64,000 nucleotides of DNA from Trinickia dinghuensis (GTDB lineage Bacteria > Pseudomonadota > Gammaproteobacteria > Burkholderiales > Burkholderiaceae), in the NCBI RefSeq assembly GCF_003367175.1, contig NZ_QRGA01000005.1, forward strand, positions 271,921 to 335,920, in the 5' to 3' direction. The translations under genes were made by a program, and so were the position numbers. The notes beneath the pieces were generated by a model. The model did no database searches. It was given only the letters and a program-made list of their open reading frames with translations, and was not told the origin of the DNA. Each line of letters starts with the position of its first letter. Positions within the stretch are counted from its first letter, which is position 1. Below, piece after piece: positions 56,501 to 64,000 of this stretch.

Positions 56501-57361
56501 ATGAAGGCTTGGGGCGCGCTGTCGCAGATAACGGGTATCGACCATACACACCTGGCCGAGGCGCGGGCCGACGAGAAGATCCGCTTCCGCGACATCCAGG
56601 CGCAGCCACGCAAGATCATTTCGTCACCGACCTGGAGCGGCATCGAATCCGAGCATGTGTCGTACAACGCGGGCTACGTGAATGTGCACGAGCTGGTGCC
56701 GTGGCGAACGCTTACCGGGCGCCAACAACTCTATCAGGACCATTCGTGGATGCGGGCGTTCGGTGAATCGCTTTGCGTGTACAAACCGCCGATCGATACG
56801 GGCAGCTACGCTCATATGGTTGGCAAGCGGTCGAACGGCCAGCCCGAGCGCGTGCTCAACTTCCTCACACCGCACCAGAAGTGGGGCATTCACAGCACGT
56901 ATTCCGACAATCTGCTGATGCTGACACTCTCGCGCGGTGGGCCGATCGTCTGGATTTCGGAGACGGACGCCAAGGCAATAGGCGTTGCCGACAACGACTG
57001 GATCGAGTGCTTCAACTCCAACGGTGCGCTGTGCGCCCGGGCGGTTGTGAGCCAACGCATACCGGCGGGAATGGTCATGATGTATCACGCCCAGGAGAAG
57101 ATCGTGAACACGCCGGGCTCGGAAATCACTGGAACGCGTGGCGGTATTCATAACTCGGTGACGCGTGTCGCGCTGAAGCCGACGCATATGATCGGCGGCT
57201 ACGCTCAACTGTCATATGGCTTCAATTATTACGGCACGGTCGGCTCCAACCGCGACGAGTTTTTGATCGTTCGCAAAATGAGCAAGATCGACTGGCTCGA
57301 CGGGGAAGGCTCGGGCGTCGGTGCCGAAGCCCAGAACGAGCGCACGGGGGAAACGTCATGA
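53588..57361 (+). CDS. narG: Respiratory nitrate reductase alpha subunit
   Basis: This 1257-residue molybdenum subunit reduces nitrate to nitrite on the cytoplasmic face of the membrane. The FS0 cluster ligands His50, Cys54, Cys58 and Cys93, and the Mo ligand Asp222, all fall at the same residue numbers as in E. coli NarG. It is full length. Its 3' end overlaps narH by four bases. A perfect FNR box lies upstream. Confidence 0.97.
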   Translation: MSHFLDRLRYFSTTRPQFADGHGAVTNEDRQWEDGYRKRWQHDKIVRSTHGVNCTGSCSWKVYVKGGIVTWETQQTDYPRTRPDMPNHEPRGCARGASYSWYLYSANRLKYPLVRSALVKLWRERRKTLAPVDAWRSIVEDDEARRAYQSRRGLGGFVRARWDEVDEIVAAANVYTVKRYGPDRVVGFSPIPAMSMVSYAAGSRYLSLIGGVCLSFYDWYCDLPPASPQTWGEQTDVPESADWYNSTFIVMWGSNVPQTRTPDAHFLVEARYRGTKVVSIFPDYAEGAKFGDLWLHPKQGTDAALALAMGHVILKEFHLSGKSGYFIDYCRRYTDMPCLVRLVPHGEGYVPERIVRASDFDGALGETRNSEWKSVVLDDATGDFVVPVGSAGFRWEQRDGGEKGRWNLRAETSRGEPLSPRLSLVSAHDDVVDVLFPYFGNQPHAHFNHTSHGSTLSRRIGIRRVATHGGTMLVATVYDLFVANYGLDQGLGGRDVAESFDDDLPYTPAWQEAITGVKRADVIAVARQFAQNADKTQGKSMVIIGAGINHWYHMDMSYRAIINMLIMCGCVGQSGGGWSHYVGQEKLRPQTGWTALAFALDWNRPPRQMNATSFFYAHTDQWRYDTMDTSALLSPLADKAHFHGAPIDYNVRAERMGWLPSAPQLAENPLAVGRSVGDASGAGREIAKRLESGELKMACEDPDDPCNFPRNLFVWRSNLLGSSGKGHEYFLKHLLGTTHGVQGDDLGVTGGARPEEVAWRDEAPRGKLDLLVTLDFRMSTTCMYSDIVLPTATWYEKDDMNTSDMHPFVHPLSAAVDPAWQSKTDWEIFKAIAKRFSELSEGHLGVERDLVLAPIAHDTPGELAQPFEVKDWKRGECEPVPGRTMPSVAVVERDYPNTYRRFTSLGPLMDRLGNGGKGIGWDTRDEVAQLGELNYCVNDYGATHGRPRIETALDAAEVILSLAPETNGAVAMKAWGALSQITGIDHTHLAEARADEKIRFRDIQAQPRKIISSPTWSGIESEHVSYNAGYVNVHELVPWRTLTGRQQLYQDHSWMRAFGESLCVYKPPIDTGSYAHMVGKRSNGQPERVLNFLTPHQKWGIHSTYSDNLLMLTLSRGGPIVWISETDAKAIGVADNDWIECFNSNGALCARAVVSQRIPAGMVMMYHAQEKIVNTPGSEITGTRGGIHNSVTRVALKPTHMIGGYAQLSYGFNYYGTVGSNRDEFLIVRKMSKIDWLDGEGSGVGAEAQNERTGETS

Positions 57362-58884
57362 AAGTCCGAGCACAGATCGCGATGGTGCTGAACCTCGACA
57401 AATGCATTGGCTGCCATACCTGCTCGGTGACGTGCAAGAACGTATGGACGAGCCGGGAGGGTATGGAGTACGCGTGGTTCAACAACGTCGAGACGAAACC
57501 CGGCATCGGCTATCCGAAGGACTGGGAGAATCAGGAGCGTTGGCACGGCGGCTGGAAGCGGCGAGCCGACGGCAAGATCGAGCCGCAGCTGGGCGGCAAG
57601 TGGCGGGTACTGGCGCAGCTTTTCGCGAATCCGAATTTGCCCGAGATCGACGATTACTACGAGCCGTATACCTTCGACTATGCGCATCTGCAAGAAGCGG
57701 GAGATACCCGAGCGACGCCGGTTGCGCGGCCGCGGTCGCTCGTGAGCGGCGAACGGCTCGAGAAGATCGAGTGGGGGCCGAACTGGGAAGAAATCCTCGG
57801 CGGCGAGTTCGAGAAGCGCTCGCGGGACTACAACTTCGAGGCCGTGCAAAAGGACATCTACGGGCAGTTCGAGAACACGTTCATGATGTATCTGCCGCGC
57901 CTTTGCGAGCATTGCCTCAATCCGGCATGCGTGGCGGTGTGCCCGTCCGGATCGATCTATAAGCGCGAGGAAGACGGCATCGTGTTGATCGATCAGGACA
58001 AATGCCGCGGATGGCGGATGTGCGTATCGGGCTGTCCGTACAAGAAGATCTACTACAACTGGCAGAGCGGAAAGGCCGAAAAGTGCATCTTCTGCTATCC
58101 GCGCATCGAAGCCGGCCAGCCGACCGTTTGTTCGGAGACGTGCGTCGGGCGCATCCGCTATCTCGGGGTGCTGCTCTACGACGCCGACCGGATCGCCGAG
58201 GCGGCGAGCGTCGCGAACGAAACTGACCTCTACGAAGCGCAGTTGTCGTTGTTCCTCGATCCGAACGATCCCGCCGTCATTGCGCAGGCCGAACGCGACG
58301 GCGTGCCTGCCGCGTGGCTCGACGCGGCGCGACGCTCTCCCGCCTACAAGATGGCCATCGATTGGAAGATCGCATTTCCGCTGCATCCCGAGTATCGGAC
58401 GCTGCCGATGGTCTGGTACGTGCCTCCGCTGTCGCCGATCAACGCGGCGGCTACGAGCGGCGAACTCGGAATGAACGGTTATCTCCCCGACGTCGAATCG
58501 CTGCGCATTCCGCTGCGCTATCTCGCCAACCTGTTGACGGCCGGCGACGAGGCGCCCGTGAAGCTCGCGCTCGAGCGGCTGCTTGCGATGCGCGCCTATA
58601 TGCGCGCGCGCCACGTCGATCGGATGGACGCGCCCGGGGTGCTGAACCAGGTCGGGCTATCGCGCGAGCAGACCGAGGAGATGTATCGATACCTAGCCAT
58701 CGCCAATTACGAGGACCGTTTCGTGATTCCGACGACGCATCGCGAGTATGCCGAAGATGCGTTCGATCTGCGCGCATCATGTGGTTTCTCGTTCGGCAAC
58801 GGCTGCTCGGGCGGACGCTCCGAGGCGAGCTTGTTCAGCCCTAGGAATGGGCCGAAGACGATTCCTATCCGGCAGGAGCGATGA
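57358..58884 (+). CDS. narH: Respiratory nitrate reductase beta subunit
   Basis: This 508-residue iron-sulfur subunit passes electrons from NarI to NarG. Four Cys groups are visible: Cys16/19/22/26, CEHCLNPACVAVC, CRGWRMCVSGC (Trp replacing one Cys, giving the 3Fe cluster) and CIFCYPRIEAG. Start and stop are tightly coupled with narG and narJ. Confidence 0.97.
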   Translation: MKVRAQIAMVLNLDKCIGCHTCSVTCKNVWTSREGMEYAWFNNVETKPGIGYPKDWENQERWHGGWKRRADGKIEPQLGGKWRVLAQLFANPNLPEIDDYYEPYTFDYAHLQEAGDTRATPVARPRSLVSGERLEKIEWGPNWEEILGGEFEKRSRDYNFEAVQKDIYGQFENTFMMYLPRLCEHCLNPACVAVCPSGSIYKREEDGIVLIDQDKCRGWRMCVSGCPYKKIYYNWQSGKAEKCIFCYPRIEAGQPTVCSETCVGRIRYLGVLLYDADRIAEAASVANETDLYEAQLSLFLDPNDPAVIAQAERDGVPAAWLDAARRSPAYKMAIDWKIAFPLHPEYRTLPMVWYVPPLSPINAAATSGELGMNGYLPDVESLRIPLRYLANLLTAGDEAPVKLALERLLAMRAYMRARHVDRMDAPGVLNQVGLSREQTEEMYRYLAIANYEDRFVIPTTHREYAEDAFDLRASCGFSFGNGCSGGRSEASLFSPRNGPKTIPIRQER

Positions 58885-58885
58885 C

Positions 58886-59623
58886 ATGAACCTGGCATCC
58901 GACTCGATCTACGCGGCGTTCTCGGTCATGCTCGATTATCCGGACGAGGGTTTGATCGACGCGCTCGATTCGATCGAATCTCTGGTACGCGATGCAAGGC
59001 ATTTACCGGAGGCGGTCTGCGCGGAACTCGATCGTTTCTTTCGGTACCTGCGCGAACGTGACCTATTGACGCTTCAGGAAAATTACGTCGCGTTGTTCGA
59101 CCGCAGCCGTGCGGCATCGCTGCATCTGTTCGAGCATGTACACGGCGAGTCGCGGGATCGCGGACAGGCGATGGTCGATTTGCTGCGGATGTACGAGCAG
59201 CGTGGGCTCTATCTCCGGTCCGGCGAATTGCCCGATTACCTGCCCGTGTTTCTCGAGTATCTGTCTCGCTTGCCGGCGAACGAGGCGAAGGACTTGCTCG
59301 GCGAGACGGGAGAAATCTTGCGCGCGCTCGCGCAGCAGCTCGCGAAGCGAGGCAGTCACTACAGCTGCGTCGTGGGGGCGTTGCTGCCGCTCGCAGGCGC
59401 GGCACCGGTCGGCGCCCCTGATCAGCCCGAAGACGATGCGGCCGGTGACACGCCGAGCGCAGGCGACTACCGCGCGCTCGACGCCTCATACGCGGAGGAG
59501 GCGGTACGCTTCGTCGGCGCTGCAGAGCCAGCCGAACAACCGATGCGGTTTTACGACAAGCGGCCTGCCCGCGGCATGTCACCGCCGCGCTCCACGATGC
59601 CACGAGAGGAAAACCATGAATGA
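58886..59623 (+). CDS. narJ: Nitrate reductase molybdenum cofactor assembly chaperone
   Basis: This 245-residue helical chaperone binds NarG while the molybdenum cofactor is inserted. The family pattern (FSVMLDYPDEGL, LFEHVHGESRDRGQAM, LPDYLPVFLEYLS) is clear. AGGAG precedes the ATG. It overlaps narI by eight bases. Confidence 0.94.
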   Translation: MNLASDSIYAAFSVMLDYPDEGLIDALDSIESLVRDARHLPEAVCAELDRFFRYLRERDLLTLQENYVALFDRSRAASLHLFEHVHGESRDRGQAMVDLLRMYEQRGLYLRSGELPDYLPVFLEYLSRLPANEAKDLLGETGEILRALAQQLAKRGSHYSCVVGALLPLAGAAPVGAPDQPEDDAAGDTPSAGDYRALDASYAEEAVRFVGAAEPAEQPMRFYDKRPARGMSPPRSTMPREENHE

Positions 59624-60299
59624 CTATTTTCATCAATTTCTGTTTGGCGTCTACCCGTACATCTGTCTCGCGGTGTTGCTTATCGGCAGCCTCATTCGCT
59701 TCGATCGTGAGCAGTACACGTGGAAGAGCGACTCTTCTCAACTGCTGCGTCACGGCGCGCTCAAGCTCGGCAGCAATCTGTTTCACTGGGGCGTGCTCGT
59801 CGTCGTGCTGGGTCATTTCGCCGGCTTTCTCGCACCGCATTGGCTCGTCTCGCCGTTTCTGTCCGCGTCGGGTCACCAGCTCGTCGCGATGGTCGCCGGC
59901 GGCTCGGCGGGGGCGGTATCGATCGTCGGCCTCACAATCCTGATCGCGCGGCGGCTTGGAGACCGGCGGATCCGGCGTAATAGCCGCAAATCCGACATCG
60001 TCATCGTGTTGATGCTGTGGGCACAGCTCGCACTAGGGCTCGGTACGGTTGCGCTGTCGATGCGTCATATGGACGGTGCCTTGTTTGAGCAACTGACCGA
60101 CTACGTGAAGGGCGTCGTGACGTTCCGGCCTGGCATCGCTGGCCTACTCATCGGTGTGCCGCTGACGTATCGATTGCACATTTTGCTTGGCTTCACGATC
60201 TTTCTCGTGTCGCCGTTCACGCGGATGGTGCATATTTGGAGCGGTGTTGCGTCGCTGGCGTACGCGATCCGTCCGTATCAGCTCGTTCGCAAGCGTTGA
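59616..60299 (+). CDS. narI: Respiratory nitrate reductase gamma subunit (cytochrome b)
   Basis: This 227-residue membrane subunit has five helices and two haems that accept electrons from quinol. His57 and His67 in the second helix and the His residues of LTYRLHILLGF and TRMVHIWSG are the expected ligands. It overlaps narJ and is followed seven bases later by a parvulin gene. Confidence 0.95.
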   Translation: MNDYFHQFLFGVYPYICLAVLLIGSLIRFDREQYTWKSDSSQLLRHGALKLGSNLFHWGVLVVVLGHFAGFLAPHWLVSPFLSASGHQLVAMVAGGSAGAVSIVGLTILIARRLGDRRIRRNSRKSDIVIVLMLWAQLALGLGTVALSMRHMDGALFEQLTDYVKGVVTFRPGIAGLLIGVPLTYRLHILLGFTIFLVSPFTRMVHIWSGVASLAYAIRPYQLVRKR

Positions 60300-60306
60300 G
60301 GGCGTC

Positions 60307-61107
60307 ATGGCGAGCAACGTACTCGATTCTCACGCGATCGCAGGCGACGGTTGTCTGCGCATCAATGGTGTGGTTTTGGACGCCGATGCCATTTCGGCGG
60401 AGAGCGCCCATCACGCCGACGCGTTTGATCCGCTGGATGCCGCGCGGCGTGCGCTAGCCGTGCGCGAGCTGCTGAGGCAGCGCGCTTTCGCCCTTGGACT
60501 GATCGATCAAGATGAGCCGATCGACGACGACGCACTCGATCGATTGCTCGCGTGCGAGCTGACCCACGTGCCGATGCCGGACACTGACGCTTGCAGGCAC
60601 TATTACGAGCGCAATGCAGCCCGCTTTCGTCGAAACGATATCGTTTATGCGAGCCATATTCTCTTCGCGGTGACGGATGGGGTGCCGCTTTCGGCCTTGC
60701 GGCGACATGCGGAAGCTGCGCTTGCAGGCGTGCTTGCCGCACCGGAAACGTTCGAGGACGTGGCTCGCCGGATGTCGAATTGTCCGTCCAGCGGCGTCGG
60801 CGGCAGCCTGGGGCAGTTGATGCGCGGCGATACCGTGCCGGAATTCGAGTCCGCCGTCTTTGGCACGCGAGAAGCGGGTTTGCTGCCTCGCCTCGTCAAT
60901 ACGCGATTCGGATTTCACATCGTCCGCGTCGATCGCCGCGTGGAAGGCGACACCGTTCCGTTCTCCGATGTCGCCGATGCGATTGCGGCCTTCCTGTCCA
61001 AGCAGGTGCGGCTTCGTGCGACGCGTCAATATTTGACCGTGCTCGCCGGCGGTGCCCAAGTCGACGGCGTTGAACTAGGCGGGACCGATAACCCGTTGGT
61101 TCAATGA
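60307..61107 (+). CDS. Parvulin-type peptidyl-prolyl isomerase (NifM-like)
   Basis: This 266-residue protein has a helical N-terminal part (to about 110) and a rotamase domain (about 112-215, with ASHILFAV, RMSNCPSSGVGGSLGQL and TRFGFHIVRV). No signal peptide is present, so it is cytoplasmic, unlike SurA or PpiD. It lies seven bases after narI. A role in folding the nitrate reductase is a reasonable inference from its position. Confidence 0.86.
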   Translation: MASNVLDSHAIAGDGCLRINGVVLDADAISAESAHHADAFDPLDAARRALAVRELLRQRAFALGLIDQDEPIDDDALDRLLACELTHVPMPDTDACRHYYERNAARFRRNDIVYASHILFAVTDGVPLSALRRHAEAALAGVLAAPETFEDVARRMSNCPSSGVGGSLGQLMRGDTVPEFESAVFGTREAGLLPRLVNTRFGFHIVRVDRRVEGDTVPFSDVADAIAAFLSKQVRLRATRQYLTVLAGGAQVDGVELGGTDNPLVQ

Positions 61108-61175
61108 GCGGGAAGTCAGGCGCCGATCCGATACCGGAGAAGGCGAATCTTTTTGTTCGTCCTTCCCAACGGAAC

Positions 61176-61189
61176 CTGAGTCAAGTCAA
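61176..61189 (+). promoter_or_regulatory. Weak FNR-like box before narK
   Basis: CTGAGTCAAGTCAA has two mismatches in the left half and a perfect right half, centred 93 bp before narK. It is less certain than the others, and narK could also be read from the nar promoter. Confidence 0.3.
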
Positions 61190-61275
61190 TGTGCGGCTGA
61201 TCGCGATCGGCGAACATTGTTCATGCGAAACGTGCGAGTGCGCTTCCGACACTCGCCATTCACTTGGAGAGTGAC

Positions 61276-62622
61276 ATGCGATCGAACACGTCATCCATAT
61301 CGGCCGCCGGCGGTAGTGCGTCGCGGTCGTTGGCCGGGGCGACCATCGGCTTTTTTATCGGTTTCGGGGCGGTTTCGCTGTTCGGACCGACGGCGCAGAG
61401 TTTCATCAAAGTCATGCAGTTGAGCCCGGAACAAGTCGGCTTGCTCGTGGCGATGCCCATGCTCACGGGTTCGCTGCTCCGTATTCCATTCGGAGCGTGG
61501 GTCGACCTGAACGGCGGAAAGATGCCGTTCCTCCTGTTGTTGCTGGCCTCGGTCGTCGGCATAGGAGGGCTCTATTGGATGCTCCTTTCGCTCTATCCGG
61601 AACACTTGACGGCTGAACACTATCCCTGGTTGCTGTTGTTCGGTGCACTGGGCGGGTGCGGCATCGCGACGTTTTCCGTTGGCGTCGGCCAGGTTTCTTA
61701 TTGGTTTCCGAAGGAGCGGCAGGGCAAGGCCCTCTCGTTCTATGCCGGGCTCGGCAATACGTCGCCCGGCCTCGTGGCGATCGTGCTGCCGCTCATCATC
61801 GCGGTTGGCGGGCTCTGGGTCGGCTACTTCGTTTCGCTCGTCATCGTGATTGCCGGAATTGGTTTGTACGTGGTCCTCGGTTTTAACGCGCCGTATTTTC
61901 AATTGCGACGCCATGGCATGGCGCAAGCCGAGGCTCGCGACGCGGCGAAGGCGCTTGGGCAGGAACTGTTTCCCGCGCCCAGCGTATCGCGCGCGTTGAT
62001 CGATTCCGCGACGAGTTGGCGCACATGGCCGCTCGTGGCGCTCTATTTCACTTCCTTCGGCGGATTTCTGGCGTTGACGGCATGGCTGCCGATCTACTGG
62101 GGAGCGTCGTATAAGGCTTCTCACTGGGAGGCGCTGGGGCTAACGGCGAGCTTTTCGCTGCTCTCGTCTTTGATCCGCGTGCCGGCCGGAAACTGGTCCG
62201 ATCGGTTTGGCGGCGAGAGAATCGCTTTTGCGTCTTATTGTCTGTTGCTGATTGGGGCGGTGATGATGGCTCTGTCGCGGAGCTTCGGCCTGTCGGTGAC
62301 GGGGGAAGTGCTGGTGGCAGTAGGGATGGGGGGCGCGAATGCGGCCGTCTTCAAACTGGTCCCCCAATATGTGCCTGACGCCGTGGGTGGAACGGCGGGT
62401 TGGGTCGGCGGGCTCGGCGCGCTGGGGGGATTTGTCGTGCCTCCGATCCTCGGGCACATTGCGCAGACGATGGGAGCGGTTGGGTACGGTAGGGGCTACG
62501 TCGTCTACGTGATTCTTGCGGTTGCGAGTTTGCTGCTGACTTATCTCTTGTATGTGACGCGGCAGTCTCCTTCGCGCACCAAGCCTGTACGAACCTCGAT
62601 GCGCGCGCCGGTGAAACCTTGA
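61276..62622 (+). CDS. narK: Nitrate/nitrite transporter, NarK family
   Basis: This 448-residue major-facilitator protein has about twelve membrane helices. The GFGAVSLFGPTAQSF start, the RIPFGAWVDLNGGK loop and the Gly-rich nitrate signature (GGLGALGGFVVPPILG) match the NarK1-type transporters. The ATG at 61276 has GGAG at six bases. It would bring nitrate in or exchange it for nitrite. It lies downstream of narGHJI rather than upstream as is common. Confidence 0.93.
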   Translation: MRSNTSSISAAGGSASRSLAGATIGFFIGFGAVSLFGPTAQSFIKVMQLSPEQVGLLVAMPMLTGSLLRIPFGAWVDLNGGKMPFLLLLLASVVGIGGLYWMLLSLYPEHLTAEHYPWLLLFGALGGCGIATFSVGVGQVSYWFPKERQGKALSFYAGLGNTSPGLVAIVLPLIIAVGGLWVGYFVSLVIVIAGIGLYVVLGFNAPYFQLRRHGMAQAEARDAAKALGQELFPAPSVSRALIDSATSWRTWPLVALYFTSFGGFLALTAWLPIYWGASYKASHWEALGLTASFSLLSSLIRVPAGNWSDRFGGERIAFASYCLLLIGAVMMALSRSFGLSVTGEVLVAVGMGGANAAVFKLVPQYVPDAVGGTAGWVGGLGALGGFVVPPILGHIAQTMGAVGYGRGYVVYVILAVASLLLTYLLYVTRQSPSRTKPVRTSMRAPVKP

Positions 62623-62721
62623 TGGTGTGAATGCTAGCTGGGTCCCGAAATGGCGTTGCATGATCAAGCACGAGCACGTCCTTTTCCATGAATTGATCCG
62701 CTTCCTGCACAAGAAACATGC

Positions 62722-62735
62722 TTGACGTGGATCAA
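62722..62735 (+). promoter_or_regulatory. FNR-type box before the PilZ gene
   Basis: TTGACGTGGATCAA is a perfect match, centred 105 bp before the ATG at 62834. Confidence 0.72.
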
Positions 62736-62833
62736 TCGTGGCGAAATTCGACGCAGACGTGTGCCGTCGCGAGGCGCCAATTGGAGTAGGATCGTATGAA
62801 CATATCGTTACGCGCCGATGGCGGAATCGACCG

Positions 62834-63727
62834 ATGAGTGACTCGCCCGAGACCAAGCGGCATGAGCCGATTGCCGATGCGAAAATTGTCGTTGGCGCCG
62901 CGCTTGCCTGGCCGCTGTTGGATCAGGAAGGCCGGCTATTGTTGCGCGCGGGAACCGTGATCACGAGCGAGGAGGAGCGGTGCTTCCTGCTCGAGCACTT
63001 TTCGTTCTATGCGGGAGCACCCAGGACAGATGCACCGCAAGGCGCGAGTTCGGTCGACGGCCAAGCCGAGCACCTCGCTGTGGCTGACATGCGGCTGTCG
63101 ATCGGCTCGCCGATCGGCATGCGCAGCTTCTACGCAACGAGCAGTCCAATGCGGCGCAGCCGAATCATCGGCTTTAGTCCAGACCACTCGTTGTTTGTCA
63201 CCGCGCCTAGGGTCGGCAAGCTGCCTCTCGTCCTGACGGCTGGCGAGAACGTGCAGGCGGTCGCGATCGGAGCGTATGCGGTTTATTCGTTCTCCTGCAC
63301 CGTGCTCGCTGCTTGCGGCCAACCGTTTCACTACCTCGTGCTCTCCGCGCCCGGTGCTATCCGCATGCTGCGCGAGCGCAAAGCGACGAGAGTGCAAACA
63401 CGGCTTGCCGTCACGTATCGCGAGCCGGACTCGCACGACGCGCGGCAAGGACTTGGACTCGGCCGCGACTTGAGCGTGCAGGGCATGTCGCTCGTCGCTC
63501 CGCGCGCGGTTGGCGAGGTTGGCGCGCGCGTCCACGTTTCGTTTCCGATCAGCACGGCCCAGATCGACACCGAATTCGACGCTGTCGCCGTGGTGCGTAA
63601 CGTGAAGGACAGTCGAGATGCCGATGGTTTGGTCGCGCATGGCCTCGAGTTCGAATCCATGAGCGGCGAGCAGCAATTCGCGCTGCGCTTGTTTTTGTTC
63701 GACTGGATGAATGCGAATTCGCTCTGA
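62834..63727 (+). CDS. PilZ-domain protein (YcgR-like), c-di-GMP binding
   Basis: This 297-residue protein has an N-terminal YcgR-like region (about 85-180) and a C-terminal PilZ domain (about 185-290). The c-di-GMP residues are visible: RKATR before the first strand and DLSVQG (D-x-S-x-x-G). YcgR proteins slow flagella or alter surface behaviour when c-di-GMP rises. The ATG at 62834 has GGCGGA upstream; the frame extends further back without a ribosome site. Confidence 0.87.
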   Translation: MSDSPETKRHEPIADAKIVVGAALAWPLLDQEGRLLLRAGTVITSEEERCFLLEHFSFYAGAPRTDAPQGASSVDGQAEHLAVADMRLSIGSPIGMRSFYATSSPMRRSRIIGFSPDHSLFVTAPRVGKLPLVLTAGENVQAVAIGAYAVYSFSCTVLAACGQPFHYLVLSAPGAIRMLRERKATRVQTRLAVTYREPDSHDARQGLGLGRDLSVQGMSLVAPRAVGEVGARVHVSFPISTAQIDTEFDAVAVVRNVKDSRDADGLVAHGLEFESMSGEQQFALRLFLFDWMNANSL

Positions 63728-63878
63728 GCGTGCGAATCGACAGGTTCATCCTCGTTCTTCCCCGCTGCCATGAAGCGTGATCGAATGATCCCAGTAGAAA
63801 TACCCTTGAATGTTCAAGGCGGCGCCACGCGCTCCCTTCGCAAGATAGAACCAGACTTGATAGAGGTATGAACAAGGT

Positions 63879-63910
63879 AAGCGCTTATCCTCCGCAGCGT
63901 ATAAGCGCTT
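63879..63910. repeat. Inverted repeat after the PilZ gene
   Basis: AAGCGCTTAT and ATAAGCGCTT form a perfect 10-bp inverted repeat with a 12-base spacer. A second short pair (TAGGCA at 63912 and TGCCTA at 63931) follows. It could be an operator for a gene beyond the right edge or a terminator; nothing else is visible in 63728-64000. Confidence 0.5.
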
Positions 63911-64000
63911 TTAGGCACAGTTCCCGGTTATGCCTAGATCGAGACGGGATGAGTTCTGTGGTGACCGTGGAGTGCCAGTCGGAGGCAGTTGACTCCTGAA

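Noticed and set aside
57229..58614. A 461-codon minus-strand frame opposite narH
   Set aside because: narH on the plus strand carries all expected Cys clusters; the opposite frame has no recognisable motifs.

Overview
The window is high-GC DNA that reads as the genome of a Burkholderiales member (Burkholderia, Paraburkholderia or Trinickia type; the genus cannot be fixed from sequence alone). The evidence is gene content: PHB genes, tandem universal stress proteins, BON proteins, an N-type ATPase and a narK-narGHJI block together. I see no tRNA, rRNA, insertion sequence, integrase or CRISPR array. Almost every gene belongs to what looks like one physiological programme for surviving without oxygen. 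From general knowledge the left two thirds resemble the low-oxygen-activated (lxa) locus of Burkholderia cenocepacia.

Layout. 1-1106: 3' truncated PHB synthase gene. 1401-5994: five-gene tripartite ABC efflux operon. 5955-12274: cytochrome c operon, DUF1488 and alcohol dehydrogenase genes, nitroreductase-BON pair, ZntB-like transporter and an FNR-type regulator with four iron-sulfur cysteines. 12641-27777: universal stress proteins, acetoacetyl-CoA reductase, Hsp20, two more BON proteins, a beta-CASP nuclease with a LOG protein, a second alcohol dehydrogenase, CBS protein, PfkB, a PAS histidine kinase, an Acg-like nitroreductase and a hemerythrin. 28126-31248: atpFAG half of an N-type ATPase. 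31375-49694: PEP synthase, accessory FtsH, an FAD-oxidoreductase/patatin fusion, PolX, an ABC-2 exporter preceded by a 23-residue small ORF, TPM/LemA genes, CBS protein and a CheB-like methylesterase, plus two gene remnants (NamZ and PHB depolymerase). 49809-53231: atpDCQRBE half of the ATPase. 53588-62622: narGHJI, a parvulin gene and narK. 62834-63727: PilZ protein.

The thread joining these is a 14-bp palindrome, TTGAY-N4-RTCAA, the expected target of the FNR protein encoded at 11498-12274. I located 29 copies with no more than one mismatch, essentially all in front of genes. Eight divergent intergenic regions hold two copies, one close to each gene. The box also lies in front of the regulator itself.

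The most unusual structural observation is the ATPase. Its nine genes keep the usual D-C-Q-R-B-E-F-A-G order and strand, but about 18.5 kb separates atpE from atpF. The leader in front of the detached atpFAG half matches the leader in front of atpD (about 76% over 103 bp without a gap, hand count), including an identical FNR box. The split therefore appears to have been accompanied by duplication of the promoter. Other points of note are the oxidoreductase-patatin fusion, the coupled small ORF, the internally deleted PHB depolymerase, and the functional parallel with the mycobacterial DosR dormancy regulon.
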